A stretch of 64,000 bases of DNA from Ascaphus truei (GCA_036426205.1 CM071573.1:39883771-39947770), one strand, 5' to 3'. Shown: positions 39,501-44,837, numbered from the stretch's first letter. Notes: generated by a model from the letters alone, not told the origin. Numbers and translations: made by a program.

Positions 39501-42500
39501 ATCCGGCGAGCAATGCTCTGCCTGATCTCCTTGGGGAGGCTAGGCAGGGAAACACTGTGGAGCAGGTAGAGATAGGGGCACAGTTGAGTGCTAGGCAGCA
39601 GGTAGAAGCCAGGGACATGCTAGATAAGTTTAGGGCCCTCTTCACTGTCATGCCAGGGACCACACATCTCACAAAACACCCAGTGCACACGGGATCTGCA
39701 GCCTCTGCATAAGCACGCTTATAGAGTGTCAGCAGAGGTCAAGACCAGTATGGAAAGGGAGATAGAGGAGATGCTGACCCTAGGGGTAATTACTCCGTCC
39801 AGAGTCCTTGGGCAAGCCCGGTAGTTCTAGTCCCTAAGAAGGACAAGACCACCCGGTTTTGTGTGGACTACCGCTTGCTCAACGCTGGGACGGTGTCAGA
39901 TGCCTACCCCATGCCCCGTATGGATGGGTTACTGGATGAACTCGCGGGGGCAAGGTATCTGACCACTATGGATTTGAGCAAAGGCTATTGGCAAATCCCA
40001 CTGACCCTGGAGGCTAGGGAGAAATCAGCATTCATCACTCCAAGTGGCCTCTATGAGTTTTTAGTGATGCCATTTGGGATGAAGAATGCCCCGGCTACCT
40101 TCCAACGCCTGGTCAATAGGTTACTGGAAGGGATGCAGAGCTATGCCAGGGCTTACTTAGATGACATTGCTGTCTTTAGTAATTCCTGTGACTTCCACTT
40201 AGGACATGTAGCTGCGGTGCTGGATAGGATCAGGGAGGCTGGGCTTACCTTGAAACCTACTAATGTATGGTAGGGATGGCAGAGGTCCTGTACTTAGGGC
40301 ACAGGGTGGGTGGAGGGCACCTCAAACCAGAGCCAGCCAAGGTAGAAGCCATAGTTCAGTGGCCTGTTCCAAAAACCAAGAAACAGGTCATGGCATTTTT
40401 GGGCACCACAGGATACTATAGGAAGTTTGTCCCACAGTACAGCGCCGTGGCCAAACCCCTGACTGATTTGACTAAGAAGCAACTGCCTGTGCTTATCACC
40501 TGGACTCCTGCCTGTGAAACTGCTTTCCAGGCACTGAAAACTGCGCTTGCTGGGGCCCCCATACTGGCTGCCCCGGACTATACCAAACATTTCCTTATAC
40601 AGACTGATGCCTCGGACTATGGCATTGGGGCTGTTTTGAGCCAAGTGGGGGACGACGGTAGAGAGCACCCTGTGGTGTACCTCAGCCGAAAACTACTCCC
40701 CAGAGAAGTGGCCTATGCCACCATTGAGAAAGAGTGTTTGGCCATTGTGTGGACACTCAAAAAACTCCAGCCCTATGTGTATGGAAGGGCTTTCACGGTC
40801 CTCACAGACCACAACCCCCTGAGTTGGCTGCAGAGGGCATCAGGGGAGAATGCCAAGTTGCTAAGGTGGAGCTTGGCCTTACAAGAATTCGAGTTTACTA
40901 TTCAGCACAAAAAGGTAGTGAAAACAGCAATGCTGATGGACTTTGACGTCAGGACTATCCCTCTGAGACTGAGTTCATTAATGGTGCCAGCAGTGCCCCA
41001 CTCCCCGTTAGGGCCAGTGGGCCACAGGTCACCCATTAAGAAGGGGAGGTGTAGAGGGAGAGGGGGGTTGGCCCGGTATTAAAGGGGTTGCACCCCATAT
41101 GGCCACCCCCTGACCTCACCAGGGAGGCAAAGGGTTAACTGGACTCCGGTCCAGGAATGTGGTTTATACCTTGTCATGTCATGAAAATGTATGTTCCCCT
41201 GTTCCCATGTTTCATTATAATCCTGTATTTTAAAGATGTTTTAAAGTGCATTTCTGTATCTCTAGTTCTGGAGGTCGCAGAGAGTTGATATTTGGCCAAT
41301 ATATGGAGTCACTGTAGGCATTAAAAACTGGCAAATTTCGACCCACTAAGCCCACCAGAATGGAACTTATTAATATGTGTAGATATTAAAGTGTATATGT
41401 ATGGTATTTTGGATCTGTTCTGAAAAATGCAGACGCCATCTGCTATGCTAATAGGTCATGAAGGGCAGCCGGCTGATTGAGCCTAAGCACTGTGATCAAA
41501 AGGTAACTGCCCTGATTGTTTACACTAAGTACTAATCAACAGATCAAGTACTAATCAACAGACTCTGCCACTCTAATTGTTACCTGGGGGTCGAGAATCA
41601 TCAAACTGGAGTGGTTTGTAAGTGTTATGTCTACACCTACAAATAATGCAGATCCTTCATTTGATAGACTGGTCGTCGCCCCTGATTTAATTATGGGGCT
41701 ACCCATAGAGTTCCAGTACACATGGGCTATTAAGCTGGGGGGCATGGGTTAATCTGTGTCTCCACGTTAGGGATTGGATACAGATAATTGTTCACCAATA
41801 GTCTGTATTCAATGTTAAGAATAGGGTTACACAGGTATATAAACTGTGTCAACCCTACAGTTTTTGAGTGGTGCTTCTGATTCCACCTGGAATGTCACCG
41901 GATTGCTGGAGAATTGCTAGCTGATACTTCTCCATCCCCCAACCCTAAGTAAGTGTTACCTTCTTGTCTGTTAATTGTACTATATTGCTGTATTCACCTT
42001 TTTAAGGAATAAATATATTTTATTATATCTAAGCCTCGTTCAGTTCAACCCAGATATTTGGTGTTCATTATATCTTGTCATAAGCTACCGTGACAAGAGG
42101 ATTTCACAATATAATGATAGGTTTCGTTAACCAAAAAAGATTGGAAACCACTGGTCTACATAGTAAGCTTTAAGAAAGAGTATAGGCTCTTTGTTATATT
42201 GTGTAATAGTTTGATGAAACCATAAGCATGTAAATGTATGACCACTTTATCAAGCTTCCAGATACAATCAGGACATCTTTTTCAACCCTGTACGAAGATC
42301 AGTGTGGAGATTATAAGCAATTCTCCCGACTAAATGTTCTGATTAGTGGTGCTATTTATCAATATGCAGCACTCGTATCTTTCTACCGTTGCAGCGATCA
42401 GCGCTGAGTAGTAAAGCAGTTTATAGAAAAATTAAGTTGATACACAAAAAACATCTATTTACATCATTATTTCTCCTAAACTGGAAGCGGCGGGATGATT

Positions 42501-43183
42501 TCACTACCGTGTGTGATCAGGATGGAGACAAAAACAAATGCACTTTCATTTTCACAGCTTGACTGACAATACTAACTGCTTTTGTTACGAACAAGCTGCA
42601 TAGGTGACAATTCGTGCCTCGCACATCTGTTAATCTCTGCAAATAATTTTTTGCGCAAACCTATTATATCCCATATGTGCATACCATCCAATAGATATGA
42701 GGTGGCCAACTCCAGTCCACAAGGGCCGTCAACAGGTCAGGTTTGCAGGATATCACTGCTTCAGCACAGATGCTTCAGTCATAATGACTGTTGGTGGCCC
42801 TTGAGGACCTGGAGTTGGCCACCCCTGCAATAGATCATCAATTGTATTGATCCAAGCTGGTGATATGCCATAGTTGTGATAACTACTTCCTGAATTGCAC
42901 GCTAGCAGAAAGTGTCAACCTAGACATATCTTGTCTGAATAGCACGTGAGAACATTATTTTAGCAGTTTCTCAATGTTTTCCAATATTATTTCTTTCTGT
43001 AGGTCGTCAAAGACACTAGAATCCACTGGAAAGCATACAAACAAGGATACAACAGGACCTTCATTTGACATTGCTCAGCAGTCGTCTTCTAGTGGTAAAA
43101 CCAAACCTACCCAGAGGAAACCGGCAGAAAATAGAAACCCAGCAAATAAGAAAGTGAAGGAGGCAAACAGTTCTAACTGCTAA
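4347..43183 (+). CDS. SHTN1: Shootin-1, 13 coding exons, 5' partial (gene span)
   Basis: Shootin-1 is a cytoplasmic growth-cone protein that couples F-actin retrograde flow to L1-CAM adhesion during neuronal polarisation (known of the family). Joined exons: 4347-4515, 8516-8613, 9565-9646, 12301-12395, 13664-13810, 17009-17162, 19399-19504, 20446-20528, 24940-25046, 29188-29241, 29975-30089, 30866-31037, 43003-43183. All have AG/GT borders and every phase agrees, giving about 520 residues plus stop. Residues 1 to about 248 are coiled-coil, 264-280 are a run of 17 prolines, then follow NPIR-SLMSMIRKR, the EEMMDRIKKGVHLRP block, TELERILRRRKVT and a terminal SSNC. All match human shootin-1 from memory. 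The first roughly 90 residues lie upstream. The C-terminal tail is shorter than in human, so one or more exons may be missing or lost. Confidence 0.96.
4905..5115. repeat. GC-rich repeat with RFX-like palindrome
   Basis: Contains the perfect palindrome GTTGCCATGGCAAC at 4911-4924, then a CpG-containing block with GGGCGGCAG and GGAGGCG resembling 60595-60760. Probably a degenerate member of the GC-rich MITE group found at 13154, 17580 and 62598. Confidence 0.5.
5116..5787. other. SHTN1 intron, AT-rich
   Basis: AT-rich DNA with ATATAT tracts near 5640-5690. No gene signal seen. Confidence 0.5.
5788..6296 (+). repeat. 42-bp minisatellite, about 12 copies
   Basis: The unit is GGTGGCACTCCCATCCGCAC plus CCTTCCCCTGCTAAAACAGA plus AT. 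Because 42 is divisible by three and the unit lacks stops, long open frames appear in several frames of both strands. They have no coding meaning. Copies near 6183-6205 carry small deletions. Confidence 0.95.
6566..6722. mobile_element. MITE with TACAGATGTAGCAG terminus
   Basis: The left end is TACAGATGTAGCAG; the right end GGCTGTTACACCTGTA is its imperfect inverse. Related termini occur at 18568-18742. Confidence 0.55.
7242..8468. mobile_element. hAT MITE split by nested insertions
   Basis: The left end CAAGGATGGGCAACTCCAG is preceded by GTATATGG. The right end GGCCACCCTTG at 8468 is followed by GTATACGG, a 7/8 target duplication. Between about 7290 and 8428 lie inserted sequences: a repeat with TTTATTTATATAGCGCCAAA, and the right half of a second MITE copy (8228-8348). 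Confidence 0.75.
8228..8348. mobile_element. Half hAT MITE nested in another
   Basis: Contains CTGCTTCAGCACAGGTGC, GAAGCAGGGATATCCCGAA and the end GAGTTGGCCACACCTG. It lies inside the split MITE 7242-8468. Confidence 0.7.
8516..8613 (+). CDS. SHTN1: SHTN1 exon b (coiled coil)
   Basis: Enters in phase 1 after ctattcag and leaves in phase 0 at GAAGAG/gtatgg. It encodes ELQEQTISVQEEKKTLAIEL followed by ESLRSKLVDLIEE, a heptad-rich segment matching human shootin-1. It lies only 47 bp beyond the end of a nested hAT MITE (7242-8468). Confidence 0.94.
8614..9564. other. SHTN1 intron, nothing recognised
   Basis: AT-rich intronic DNA between exons b and c. No repeats or exons identified. Confidence 0.5.
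9565..9646 (+). CDS. SHTN1: SHTN1 exon c (coiled coil)
   Basis: The acceptor is ccacttttcag and the donor CCGAG/gtaaat. It starts in phase 0 and ends in phase 1. It encodes VNITKQENVMLNKEVFEQRR then ILEKCNR, matching the human NKVKQEKTVLNSEVLEQ region. Confidence 0.93.
9717..10060 (-). mobile_element. hAT-like repeat with four 49-bp tandem units
   Basis: Four 49-bp units (CCAACCCTCTCTAATAGCGC...) start at 9761, 9810, 9859 and 9908. The whole is an antisense relative of the sequence flanking the gypsy insertion at 38000-38190 and 42101-42153. Confidence 0.75.
10119..10269 (+). mobile_element. L2-like LINE 3' end
   Basis: Near copy of 1612-1769: ATAATGTATACCCTGTTCAC, GCCCAGGACATACTTGAAAA and the end TTTTATAAATAAATC. 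Confidence 0.85.
10480..10811. mobile_element. Tigger/pogo-like MITE, copy 1
   Basis: The left terminus is CAGGCATACCCCGGTTTAAG and the right is its inverse, ending GGGGTATGCCTG. TA flanks both ends. The TIR start CAGGCATACC is the Tigger1-type terminus. A 330-bp relative lies at 26254-26583. Confidence 0.85.
10820..11824. other. SHTN1 intron; possible conserved block 11400-11760
   Basis: No gene. The stretch 11420-11740 is repeat-free and rich in TAATTA/ATTAGC-type homeodomain cores (TTGATTAGCAATTAA near 11457), unlike its repeat-filled surroundings. Confidence 0.4.
11833..12015. mobile_element. hAT MITE (CAGGGGTGGCC family), intact
   Basis: The ends are CAGGGGTGGCCAACCCCAG and its inverse GGCTACCCCTG. 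A perfect 8-bp target duplication TTCTATAC lies at 11825-11832 and 12016-12023. The body is nearly palindromic. Confidence 0.93.
12301..12395 (+). CDS. SHTN1: SHTN1 exon d (coiled coil)
   Basis: The acceptor is gccgttgacag and the donor CAGAAG/gtgcga. It goes from phase 1 to phase 0. It encodes VSVLAVEEYEELQTSLEMEK then DLRQRAESLAQK, closely matching human shootin-1. The last residue of the human exon (Met) is Lys here. Confidence 0.94.
12564..12660 (-). mobile_element. L2-like LINE 3' end fragment
   Basis: Reverse complement carries the GGACATACTTGAAAACGAGA and AGTAACTCTCA motifs of the LINE tail at 1690-1730. Confidence 0.75.
12836..12860. repeat. (TG)n microsatellite
   Basis: TGTGTG run in the intron. 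Confidence 0.9.
13154..13507. mobile_element. GC-rich hAT-like MITE with X-box palindromes, copy A
   Basis: The right end CCAGTTTGCGCGCCGCTG is the inverse of a left end containing GCTGCGCAAACT. Flanks ATGTAAAG and ATGTAGAG form a 7/8 target duplication. Internal sites include GTCACGTGAC, GTTGCCATGGCGAC (twice) and TGACGTCA. Confidence 0.85.
13664..13810 (+). CDS. SHTN1: SHTN1 exon e (coiled coil)
   Basis: The acceptor is tttttgtttag and the donor CGTAAG/gtaagg, both phase 0. It encodes LFIEKKKLKRQSQLLLQNSS and then PEEQLLKALEENAKLTHLLE. A run of 11 A at the Lys repeat is kept in frame. A short assembly gap follows 130 bp downstream. Confidence 0.95.
13877..13941. mobile_element. Left half of hAT MITE, cut by assembly gap
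   Basis: AACTCAAGGGCCATCAACAG and TGGATATCCCTGCGTCAGCA match the MITE family, then N starts. The right half is missing. Confidence 0.75.
13942..13967. other. Assembly gap (26 N)
   Basis: Run of N at the centre of a palindromic MITE, where hairpin structure commonly breaks sequencing. Confidence 0.98.
13968..14632. other. SHTN1 intron, nothing recognised
   Basis: No exon or clear repeat. Confidence 0.45.
14633..14812. repeat. 45-bp tandem repeat, four copies
   Basis: AACAATGTAACCGTTCCCGA units start at 14635, 14679, 14725 and 14770, each containing CCGTGCTCAGAAATA or a variant. Confidence 0.9.
15375..15518 (+). repeat. L2/CR1-tail-like repeat, interrupted
   Basis: GATTGTAAGCTCTTCGGGGC and later motifs match 2455-2640. 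The sequence stops at ATTTACATAGATGG (15505-15518) and resumes at the duplicate of that motif (16267-16280). Confidence 0.7.
15519..16266. mobile_element. Insertion with 14-bp target duplication and foldback
   Basis: Bounded by direct repeats ATTTACATAGATGG. The right part (15933-16273) is an inverted repeat with arms of about 165 bp around 16105. A 14-bp duplication suggests LINE-type integration rather than a cut-and-paste transposon. No coding capacity seen. Confidence 0.65.
16452..16800. mobile_element. GC-rich MITE with GCTGCGTCCA terminus
   Basis: The left end TTAGGCTGCGTCCATAG is mirrored by CTGGACGCAACCTTAGG at the right. The interior has GTGACGTCAC and CTCACGTGAC and a hairpin around GCGCGCTTGCGGAAGCG. 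A related GC-rich block lies near 54230-54600. Confidence 0.65.
17009..17162 (+). CDS. SHTN1: SHTN1 exon f (coiled coil)
   Basis: The acceptor is ctaaatgcag and the donor CACGCAG/gtattg. It goes from phase 0 to phase 1. It encodes VKELEEQLEEAKLRKEIHSL and KQQLELLEMDKKDLEAKCQN, the last strong coiled-coil block before the proline-rich segment. Confidence 0.95.
17485..17940. repeat. Foldback element hosting a nested MITE
   Basis: The left arm GCACTGTCCAACCCCCTCAT and the right arm ATGAGGGGGTTGGGCAGTGC are inverse copies. The GC-rich MITE 17580-17908 sits between them. Confidence 0.7.
17580..17908. mobile_element. GC-rich hAT-like MITE with X-box palindromes, copy C
   Basis: A perfect 8-bp target duplication ATCTACGT lies at 17572-17579 and 17909-17916. 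Internal sites are GTCGCCATGGCAAC (17721), GTTGTCATGGCAAC (17773) and GGTCACGTGACG. Opposite orientation to copies A and B. Confidence 0.88.
18421..18521. repeat. 23-bp tandem repeat
   Basis: About 4.5 units of CCATGCACAAGAGACACCTG plus CCA from 18423. Confidence 0.93.
18568..18742. mobile_element. MITE with ACAGATGTAGCAG terminus
   Basis: Starts ACAGATGTAGCAG and ends near TATATCTGTATGT. Same terminal family as 6566-6722 but a different interior. Confidence 0.45.
19399..19504 (+). CDS. SHTN1: SHTN1 exon g (poly-proline)
   Basis: The acceptor is ttttccaaccag and the donor ATCCG/gtaaga. It goes from phase 1 to phase 2. It encodes VEELQKRIQQAENPV, then 17 consecutive prolines from mixed CCN codons, then NPIR. 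In the human protein as I recall it the run is interrupted by leucine. Such runs typically bind SH3, WW or profilin-type partners (family knowledge). Confidence 0.95.
19724..19970. repeat. Foldback repeat (TTGGACCAACA family), copy 1
   Basis: GATACCTTTTATTGGACCAA near 19757 is mirrored by TTGGTCCAATAAAAGGTATC near 19880. Both arms are flanked by purine- or pyrimidine-rich tracts. Copy 2 is at 25118-25340. Confidence 0.8.
20446..20528 (+). CDS. SHTN1: SHTN1 exon h (SLMSMIRKR motif)
   Basis: The acceptor is gtcattacaag and the donor GAGTCTG/gtaaga. It goes from phase 2 to phase 1. It encodes SLMSMIRKRPGGAGSAAKKE then AASQPES. The hydrophobic/basic SLMSMIRKR core is identical to human. Confidence 0.95.
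20765..20960. repeat. Diverged repeat (GGGGGTCT / ACCCCCTGCTT family)
   Basis: CGCAGGGGGTCTGTAGAGG and GGAGACCCCCTGCTTCATAA resemble 45815-45905 and 49615-49792. An interspersed repeat of unknown class. Confidence 0.5.
21125..21267. mobile_element. hAT MITE, copy
   Basis: Starts CAGGGGCTCCTGTCC and ends GAGTTGGCCACCCCTG, with the shared CAAGGGCCACCAACAGGTCA. Target duplications are not recognisable. Confidence 0.8.
21306..21359. repeat. Short palindrome around CAGGGCATTA
   Basis: AACAGGGCATTACTGG is mirrored by CCAATAATGCCCTGTT. Related ATAATGCCCTG and CGGGCATTAT motifs recur at 22436-22520, so both may be ends of one element spanning the CA-rich block. Confidence 0.55.
21507..22290 (+). 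repeat. (CA)n microsatellite and CA-rich minisatellite
   Basis: A pure AC run (21507-21559) grades into degenerate units such as ACACACTCTGCAACCCCCCT. A 272-codon open frame and a similar one on the other strand are products of this low complexity. Confidence 0.93.
22560..24414. other. SHTN1 intron; repeat-poor block 23330-23660
   Basis: No gene. Around 23400-23600 the sequence is repeat-free with TCAGTCATTAATTAGTGTGA and similar homeodomain-type cores. A candidate conserved non-coding element. Confidence 0.35.
24415..24667. repeat. Foldback element, arms about 110 bp
   Basis: AAAACTTCACCCAAGCCAAG with GAAGACTCAGCAC on the left is mirrored by GGCTGAGTCTTC and TTGGGTGAAGTATTTCTAG on the right. 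Confidence 0.75.
24708..24796. repeat. (TG)n and (TA)n microsatellites
   Basis: A TGTGTG run near 24708-24725 and a TATATA run near 24779-24796. Confidence 0.85.
24940..25046 (+). CDS. SHTN1: SHTN1 exon i (EEMMDRIKKGVHLRP)
   Basis: The acceptor is tttttcctatag and the donor AGTCAG/gtcagt. It goes from phase 1 to phase 0. It encodes ENVGDLKKQAVEEMMDRIKK then GVHLRPINQPNRLKSQ, one of the best conserved parts of shootin-1. Confidence 0.95.
25118..25340. repeat. Foldback repeat (TTGGACCAACA family), copy 2
   Basis: GATACCTTTTATTGGACCAA and GTTGGAAAGCTTGTAACATA match copy 1 at 19724. Its right arm is shortened around CATATCAATAAAATATATC. Confidence 0.78.
25341..26253. other. SHTN1 intron with a degenerate CAG/CAN tract
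   Basis: 25798-25890 is a degenerate CAG/ACC triplet tract with an open frame. No homology to shootin-1 seen. Confidence 0.4.
26254..26583. mobile_element. Tigger/pogo-like MITE, copy 2
   Basis: The left end is CAGGCATACCCCGCTTTAAG and the right end GCGGGGTATGCCTG, with TA on both sides. Highly similar throughout to 10480-10811. Confidence 0.87.
26584..27567. other. SHTN1 intron, nothing recognised
   Basis: No exon or repeat identified. Confidence 0.45.
27568..27846. repeat. Near-perfect 280-bp palindrome
   Basis: The left arm begins CCTAGTGCTACATCTATCAT and the right arm ends GATGTAACACTAGG. The arms include TAAGCAAGGATCATTTAGT and run to a short centre near 27700-27725. No target duplication seen. 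Confidence 0.85.
28765..29148. mobile_element. hAT MITE interrupted by a CORE-SINE
   Basis: The left part begins CCAACTCTAGTCCTCAACAG (terminal 9 bp lost). The right end GAGTTGGCCACCCCTG stops at 29148, followed by TCCTAGAT; TCCTAG also precedes the left end. The SINE at about 28880-29085 separates the halves. Confidence 0.85.
28880..29085 (-). mobile_element. tRNA-derived CORE-SINE, copy 1
   Basis: On the - strand an A-box-like TGGCTCAATGAG (29064-29053) and a B-box-like GGTTCAATTCC (29011-29001) precede GTGACTCACTTTATCTCCC and GTGCCTCAG, the MIR-type core. The 3' part holds TATAGCGCTG/AAGTGCTATG-like tail sequence. Confidence 0.8.
29188..29241 (+). CDS. SHTN1: SHTN1 exon j (54-nt micro-exon)
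   Basis: A small phase 0/0 exon after the pyrimidine-rich tactccttctag, with donor ATACTG/gtaaga. It encodes PQDLKSSNTAVQELRGIL, aligning with human PESSKGCESAVDELKGIL. Because it is symmetric, skipping it would keep the frame. A hAT MITE carrying a SINE ends 39 bp upstream. Confidence 0.88.
29975..30089 (+). CDS. SHTN1: SHTN1 exon k (TELERILRRRKVT)
   Basis: The acceptor is ttcactttag and the donor TCCTCCA/gtaagt. It goes from phase 0 to phase 1. It encodes DTLSTSGNDRRLKGHGTAST then ETELERILRRRKVTTDSS. The basic ILRRRKVT block is identical to human. Confidence 0.94.
30090..30865. other. SHTN1 intron, nothing recognised
   Basis: Short intron between exons k and l without repeats of the families seen elsewhere. 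Confidence 0.45.
30866..31037 (+). CDS. SHTN1: SHTN1 exon l (KSMPVLGS)
   Basis: The acceptor is ttttatttccag and the donor ACTCA/gtaagt. It goes from phase 1 to phase 2. It contains CKSMPVLGSAP, matching human ESKSMPVLGSV, followed by a poorly conserved linker. If the donor is not used, the frame meets TAA at 31039, so intron retention would give a shorter C-terminus. Confidence 0.92.
31088..31244. mobile_element. hAT MITE with perfect target duplication
   Basis: ACTTGGGT at 31080-31087 and 31245-31252 flanks CAGGGTTTCTCAACTCC ... AGCCACCCCTG. It lies 43 bp after the exon l donor. Confidence 0.93.
31253..33763. other. Start of 12-kb SHTN1 intron, largely repeat-poor
   Basis: 31260-32150 and 32800-33400 lack recognisable repeats and contain TAATTA/TTAATTAAA cores. 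32160-32360 is a CpG-rich patch (CCGCGCGCGCGTACGGCAG) that may be part of a MITE whose other end is near 32640-32760. No coding exon seen. Confidence 0.4.
33772..34052. mobile_element. hAT MITE, long palindromic form
   Basis: A perfect target duplication CACTAGGG lies at 33764-33771 and 34053-34060. The interior repeats CTGCTTCAGCACAGATGG and its inverse, giving a long hairpin around 33920. Confidence 0.93.
34061..34727. other. Repeat-poor intronic block
   Basis: 34310-34620 is free of repeats, with AATTAATTCTGCAGAAATAG and ATTAGCATCTAGCCATTGAT-like stretches. No exon seen. Confidence 0.35.
34728..34990. repeat. Octamer-flanked interspersed repeat, copy 1
   Basis: GGTGCATTTGCATGTCTCAG and AATGACATGCAAATGAGCAC form inverted ends around CCACTGCAGCCAGGGATTCT. 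Copies at 56243-56490 and 56630-56760. Confidence 0.75.
34991..37756. other. SHTN1 intron, mostly unique
   Basis: No gene found. Poly-T and poly-G runs occur at 35928-35970 and 36065-36078. 36500-37250 is largely repeat-free with a conserved look but no open frame of note. Confidence 0.4.
38191..38373 (+). repeat. Truncated 5' LTR
   Basis: Aligns with the first about 190 bp of the 3' LTR with a handful of substitutions and one 7-bp indel. Stops after TTTTAAAGATGTT, where it joins integrase sequence directly. Confidence 0.93.
38374..41031 (+). pseudogene. Degenerate pol: INT - RT - RNase H
   Basis: The integrase zinc-binding domain (HSIPLAGHQG, then after a frameshift CRSCDACQRVG) precedes the core. 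DDE residues are visible in TVVDCATRYPEA, LTDQWSQF and CERFNGTLK. A GPY/F module (AAWSGPYPVIRKV) follows near 39340. RT has FCVDYRLLN, DLSKGYWQIPL, MPFGMKNAPATFQ and YLDD. RNase H has TDASDYGIGAVLSQ and LTDHNPLSWL. Frames break near 38500, 39120, 39700, 39800, 40265 and 40915. The usual Gly after the second Asp is Trp here. Confidence 0.92.
41050..42095 (+). repeat. 3' LTR, 1046 bp
   Basis: Starts TGTAGAGGGAGAGGGG directly after the polypurine tract and ends ACCGTGACA before AGAGG. Contains TATATAAACTGTG near 41837 (possible TATA box) and AATAAATATATTTTA near 42009 (possible poly(A) signal). Confidence 0.9.
42154..42688. other. SHTN1 intron, nothing recognised
   Basis: No repeat or exon seen. 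Confidence 0.45.
42697..42827. mobile_element. hAT MITE with perfect target duplication
   Basis: CAATAGAT at 42689-42696 and 42828-42835. The interior is short. The left terminus has decayed to ATGAGGTGGCC. Confidence 0.92.
43003..43183 (+). CDS. SHTN1: SHTN1 terminal coding exon
   Basis: The acceptor is tttctttctgtag. One base completes the codon split at 31037. It encodes a Lys/Ser/Thr-rich tail ending KEANSSNC and stop TAA at 43181-43183; human ends DSSNC. Candidate poly(A) signals downstream are AATAAA at 44164 and ATTAAA at 45141. If the second is used, the 3' UTR would contain a hAT MITE. Confidence 0.92.
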
Positions 43184-43705
43184 TATCAAGGTGAAATGTT
43201 TGCGGACTTCCTCTCGGAAGAAAAGGCCATTTAGAATGATATTTCCTCGGCCTGTGGTAAACATTTTGATCTAGTTATCACACAACGACAAAATGTCACA
43301 AATCTTTCCTTGTGCAGAAAAAGAAAGCGCTAAAAACGCCGATAGCATAACACAGTTGAATCAGAAAAAAAAAAAACAGATTAAAACTAGTGGTACCAAA
43401 CTCGCATGGTTTCCAATATAAAACCGTTTTCACACTTTTCGGTGGACGTGTGGTACCCGCTGAGTTCGTCCTCCAGTGTCCGTCACTTTTCCTCTGTTTG
43501 TCGGTCTGCGCTCAAGTGGTGAGGTCGCCTCCGTGGCGTCACAGGCAGTGCCTAATAATTACTGCTAGATACTGTAACAATATGTTGGGGCCTTGTATGA
43601 GTGTTACTGCCACATAGGTACAAGAAACAGCACAAGATTTATCAAAGAACAAAATGTATTGATTTTCCTGATTTTTGCACCAGTTTTGCATGGCCACCCA
43701 AGTGT

Positions 43706-43711
43706 TTACCA

Positions 43712-43742
<31 letters not shown>

Positions 43743-43758
43743 CGAGTGTGTGAATGTC

Positions 43759-43803
<45 letters not shown>
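43706..43803. repeat. (TG)n microsatellite, two runs
   Basis: Long GT runs separated by TATGCGAGTGTGTGAATGTC, in the putative SHTN1 3' UTR or just beyond. Confidence 0.93.
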
Positions 43804-43805
<2 letters not shown>

Positions 43806-44613
43806 ACAATCTGCCTAACTCCTTCAATTAAAAAATACACTTCATCCCACCATCTATAATAATATCTACAAAAGAATACACATCTGTGTGTTTTAAATCT
43901 GAGTGAACACCTTTTTTATTTCCTTTATTTTCCGTTTTAAACTTCCACAATGAATTGGCTAGTATGCTTGTCACCCCAAACTGACATGAAGTAGCTGTTG
44001 AAGTGGAATGGATGAATTGTCACTTAACACGGGAGCGACCCTAGTACCCCTTATTGGCGCTTAGTGAATCTCCCCCTGTATATTTTTCTGATCAGTAGAT
44101 GGACGGAGTATCTAAACTGGTGGACAGCAGAAGGGCCTAGAAATCCTGTGCTGCTGGGGTATAAATAAAAGAAATACCGCGAAATTGGGACCCAAAAAGT
44201 CAAAGATAGCGGTGATAAGGGGAGTAGGGAAAAGGAACGTGAGGCAATTGGGAGAAGCATATGGTAGCTAGTGGTCTGGCATAAAACAGGGGACAAATGT
44301 ATAAAGTAAAATGCCCAGGGGAAATATCCATCATAAAACACTAGTCTTTGATCTTTCAGCCACCTAATACAAGTTTATGAATTCCACTGAATCTTCCTGG
44401 CATTAATTGAACATGTGACTTTAAATCCACTTTCATTAAGGATTATAGATTCCTATATATTTGGTTTTAAGAAAAATTCCTTCTGATGCTCAGATATGCA
44501 TGTATCTGAGATTACTAGGCCTTCCTTTATGAAAATGTATTGGTGGTGTTTAAATTTACATTACAGGAAGTTACTGAACGTCCTGAAAAACACATTTCTC
44601 CGATCATCTACTG

Positions 44614-44796
44614 CAGGCGTGGCCAACTCCAGGCCTCAAGGCCCACCAACGGGTCAGGATTTCTGGATAGCCCTGGTTCAGCACAAATGGCTAAGTCATT
44701 GACTGAGCCACTGATTGCGCCACCTGTGCTGAAGCAGGGATATCCTGAAAACCTGACCTGTTGGTGGGCCTTGAGGACTGGAGTTGGCCACCCTTG
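44614..44796. mobile_element. hAT MITE with perfect target duplication
   Basis: ATCTACTG at 44606-44613 and 44797-44804 flanks CAGGCGTGGCCAACTCC ... GGCCACCCTTG. Confidence 0.94.
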
Positions 44797-44837
44797 ATCT
44801 ACTGAGATTCCGGTCTTGCAATCATAATCAAACAATC

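Larger units (their letters stand above)
38191..42095 (+). mobile_element. Gmr1-like Ty3/gypsy LTR retrotransposon, degenerate
   Basis: Bounded by 5-bp target duplications AGAGG (38186-38190, 42096-42100), with TG...CA ends. Layout: truncated 5' LTR, integrase, GPY/F module, reverse transcriptase, RNase H, polypurine tract AAGAAGGGGAGG (41038-41049), full 3' LTR. Gag, protease, primer-binding site and most of the 5' LTR are deleted. Integrase before RT is the reverse of ordinary gypsy order. Multiple frameshifts make it inactive. Confidence 0.92.
37757..42153. mobile_element. hAT-like element split by the gypsy insertion
   Basis: The left end CAGTGGTTTCAAACCTTC is mirrored by GATTGGAAACCACTG at the right. 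38008-38190 and 42101-42135 match the reverse complement of 9717-10060. No clear target duplication. The host sequence minus the LTR element is about 490 bp. Confidence 0.55.
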
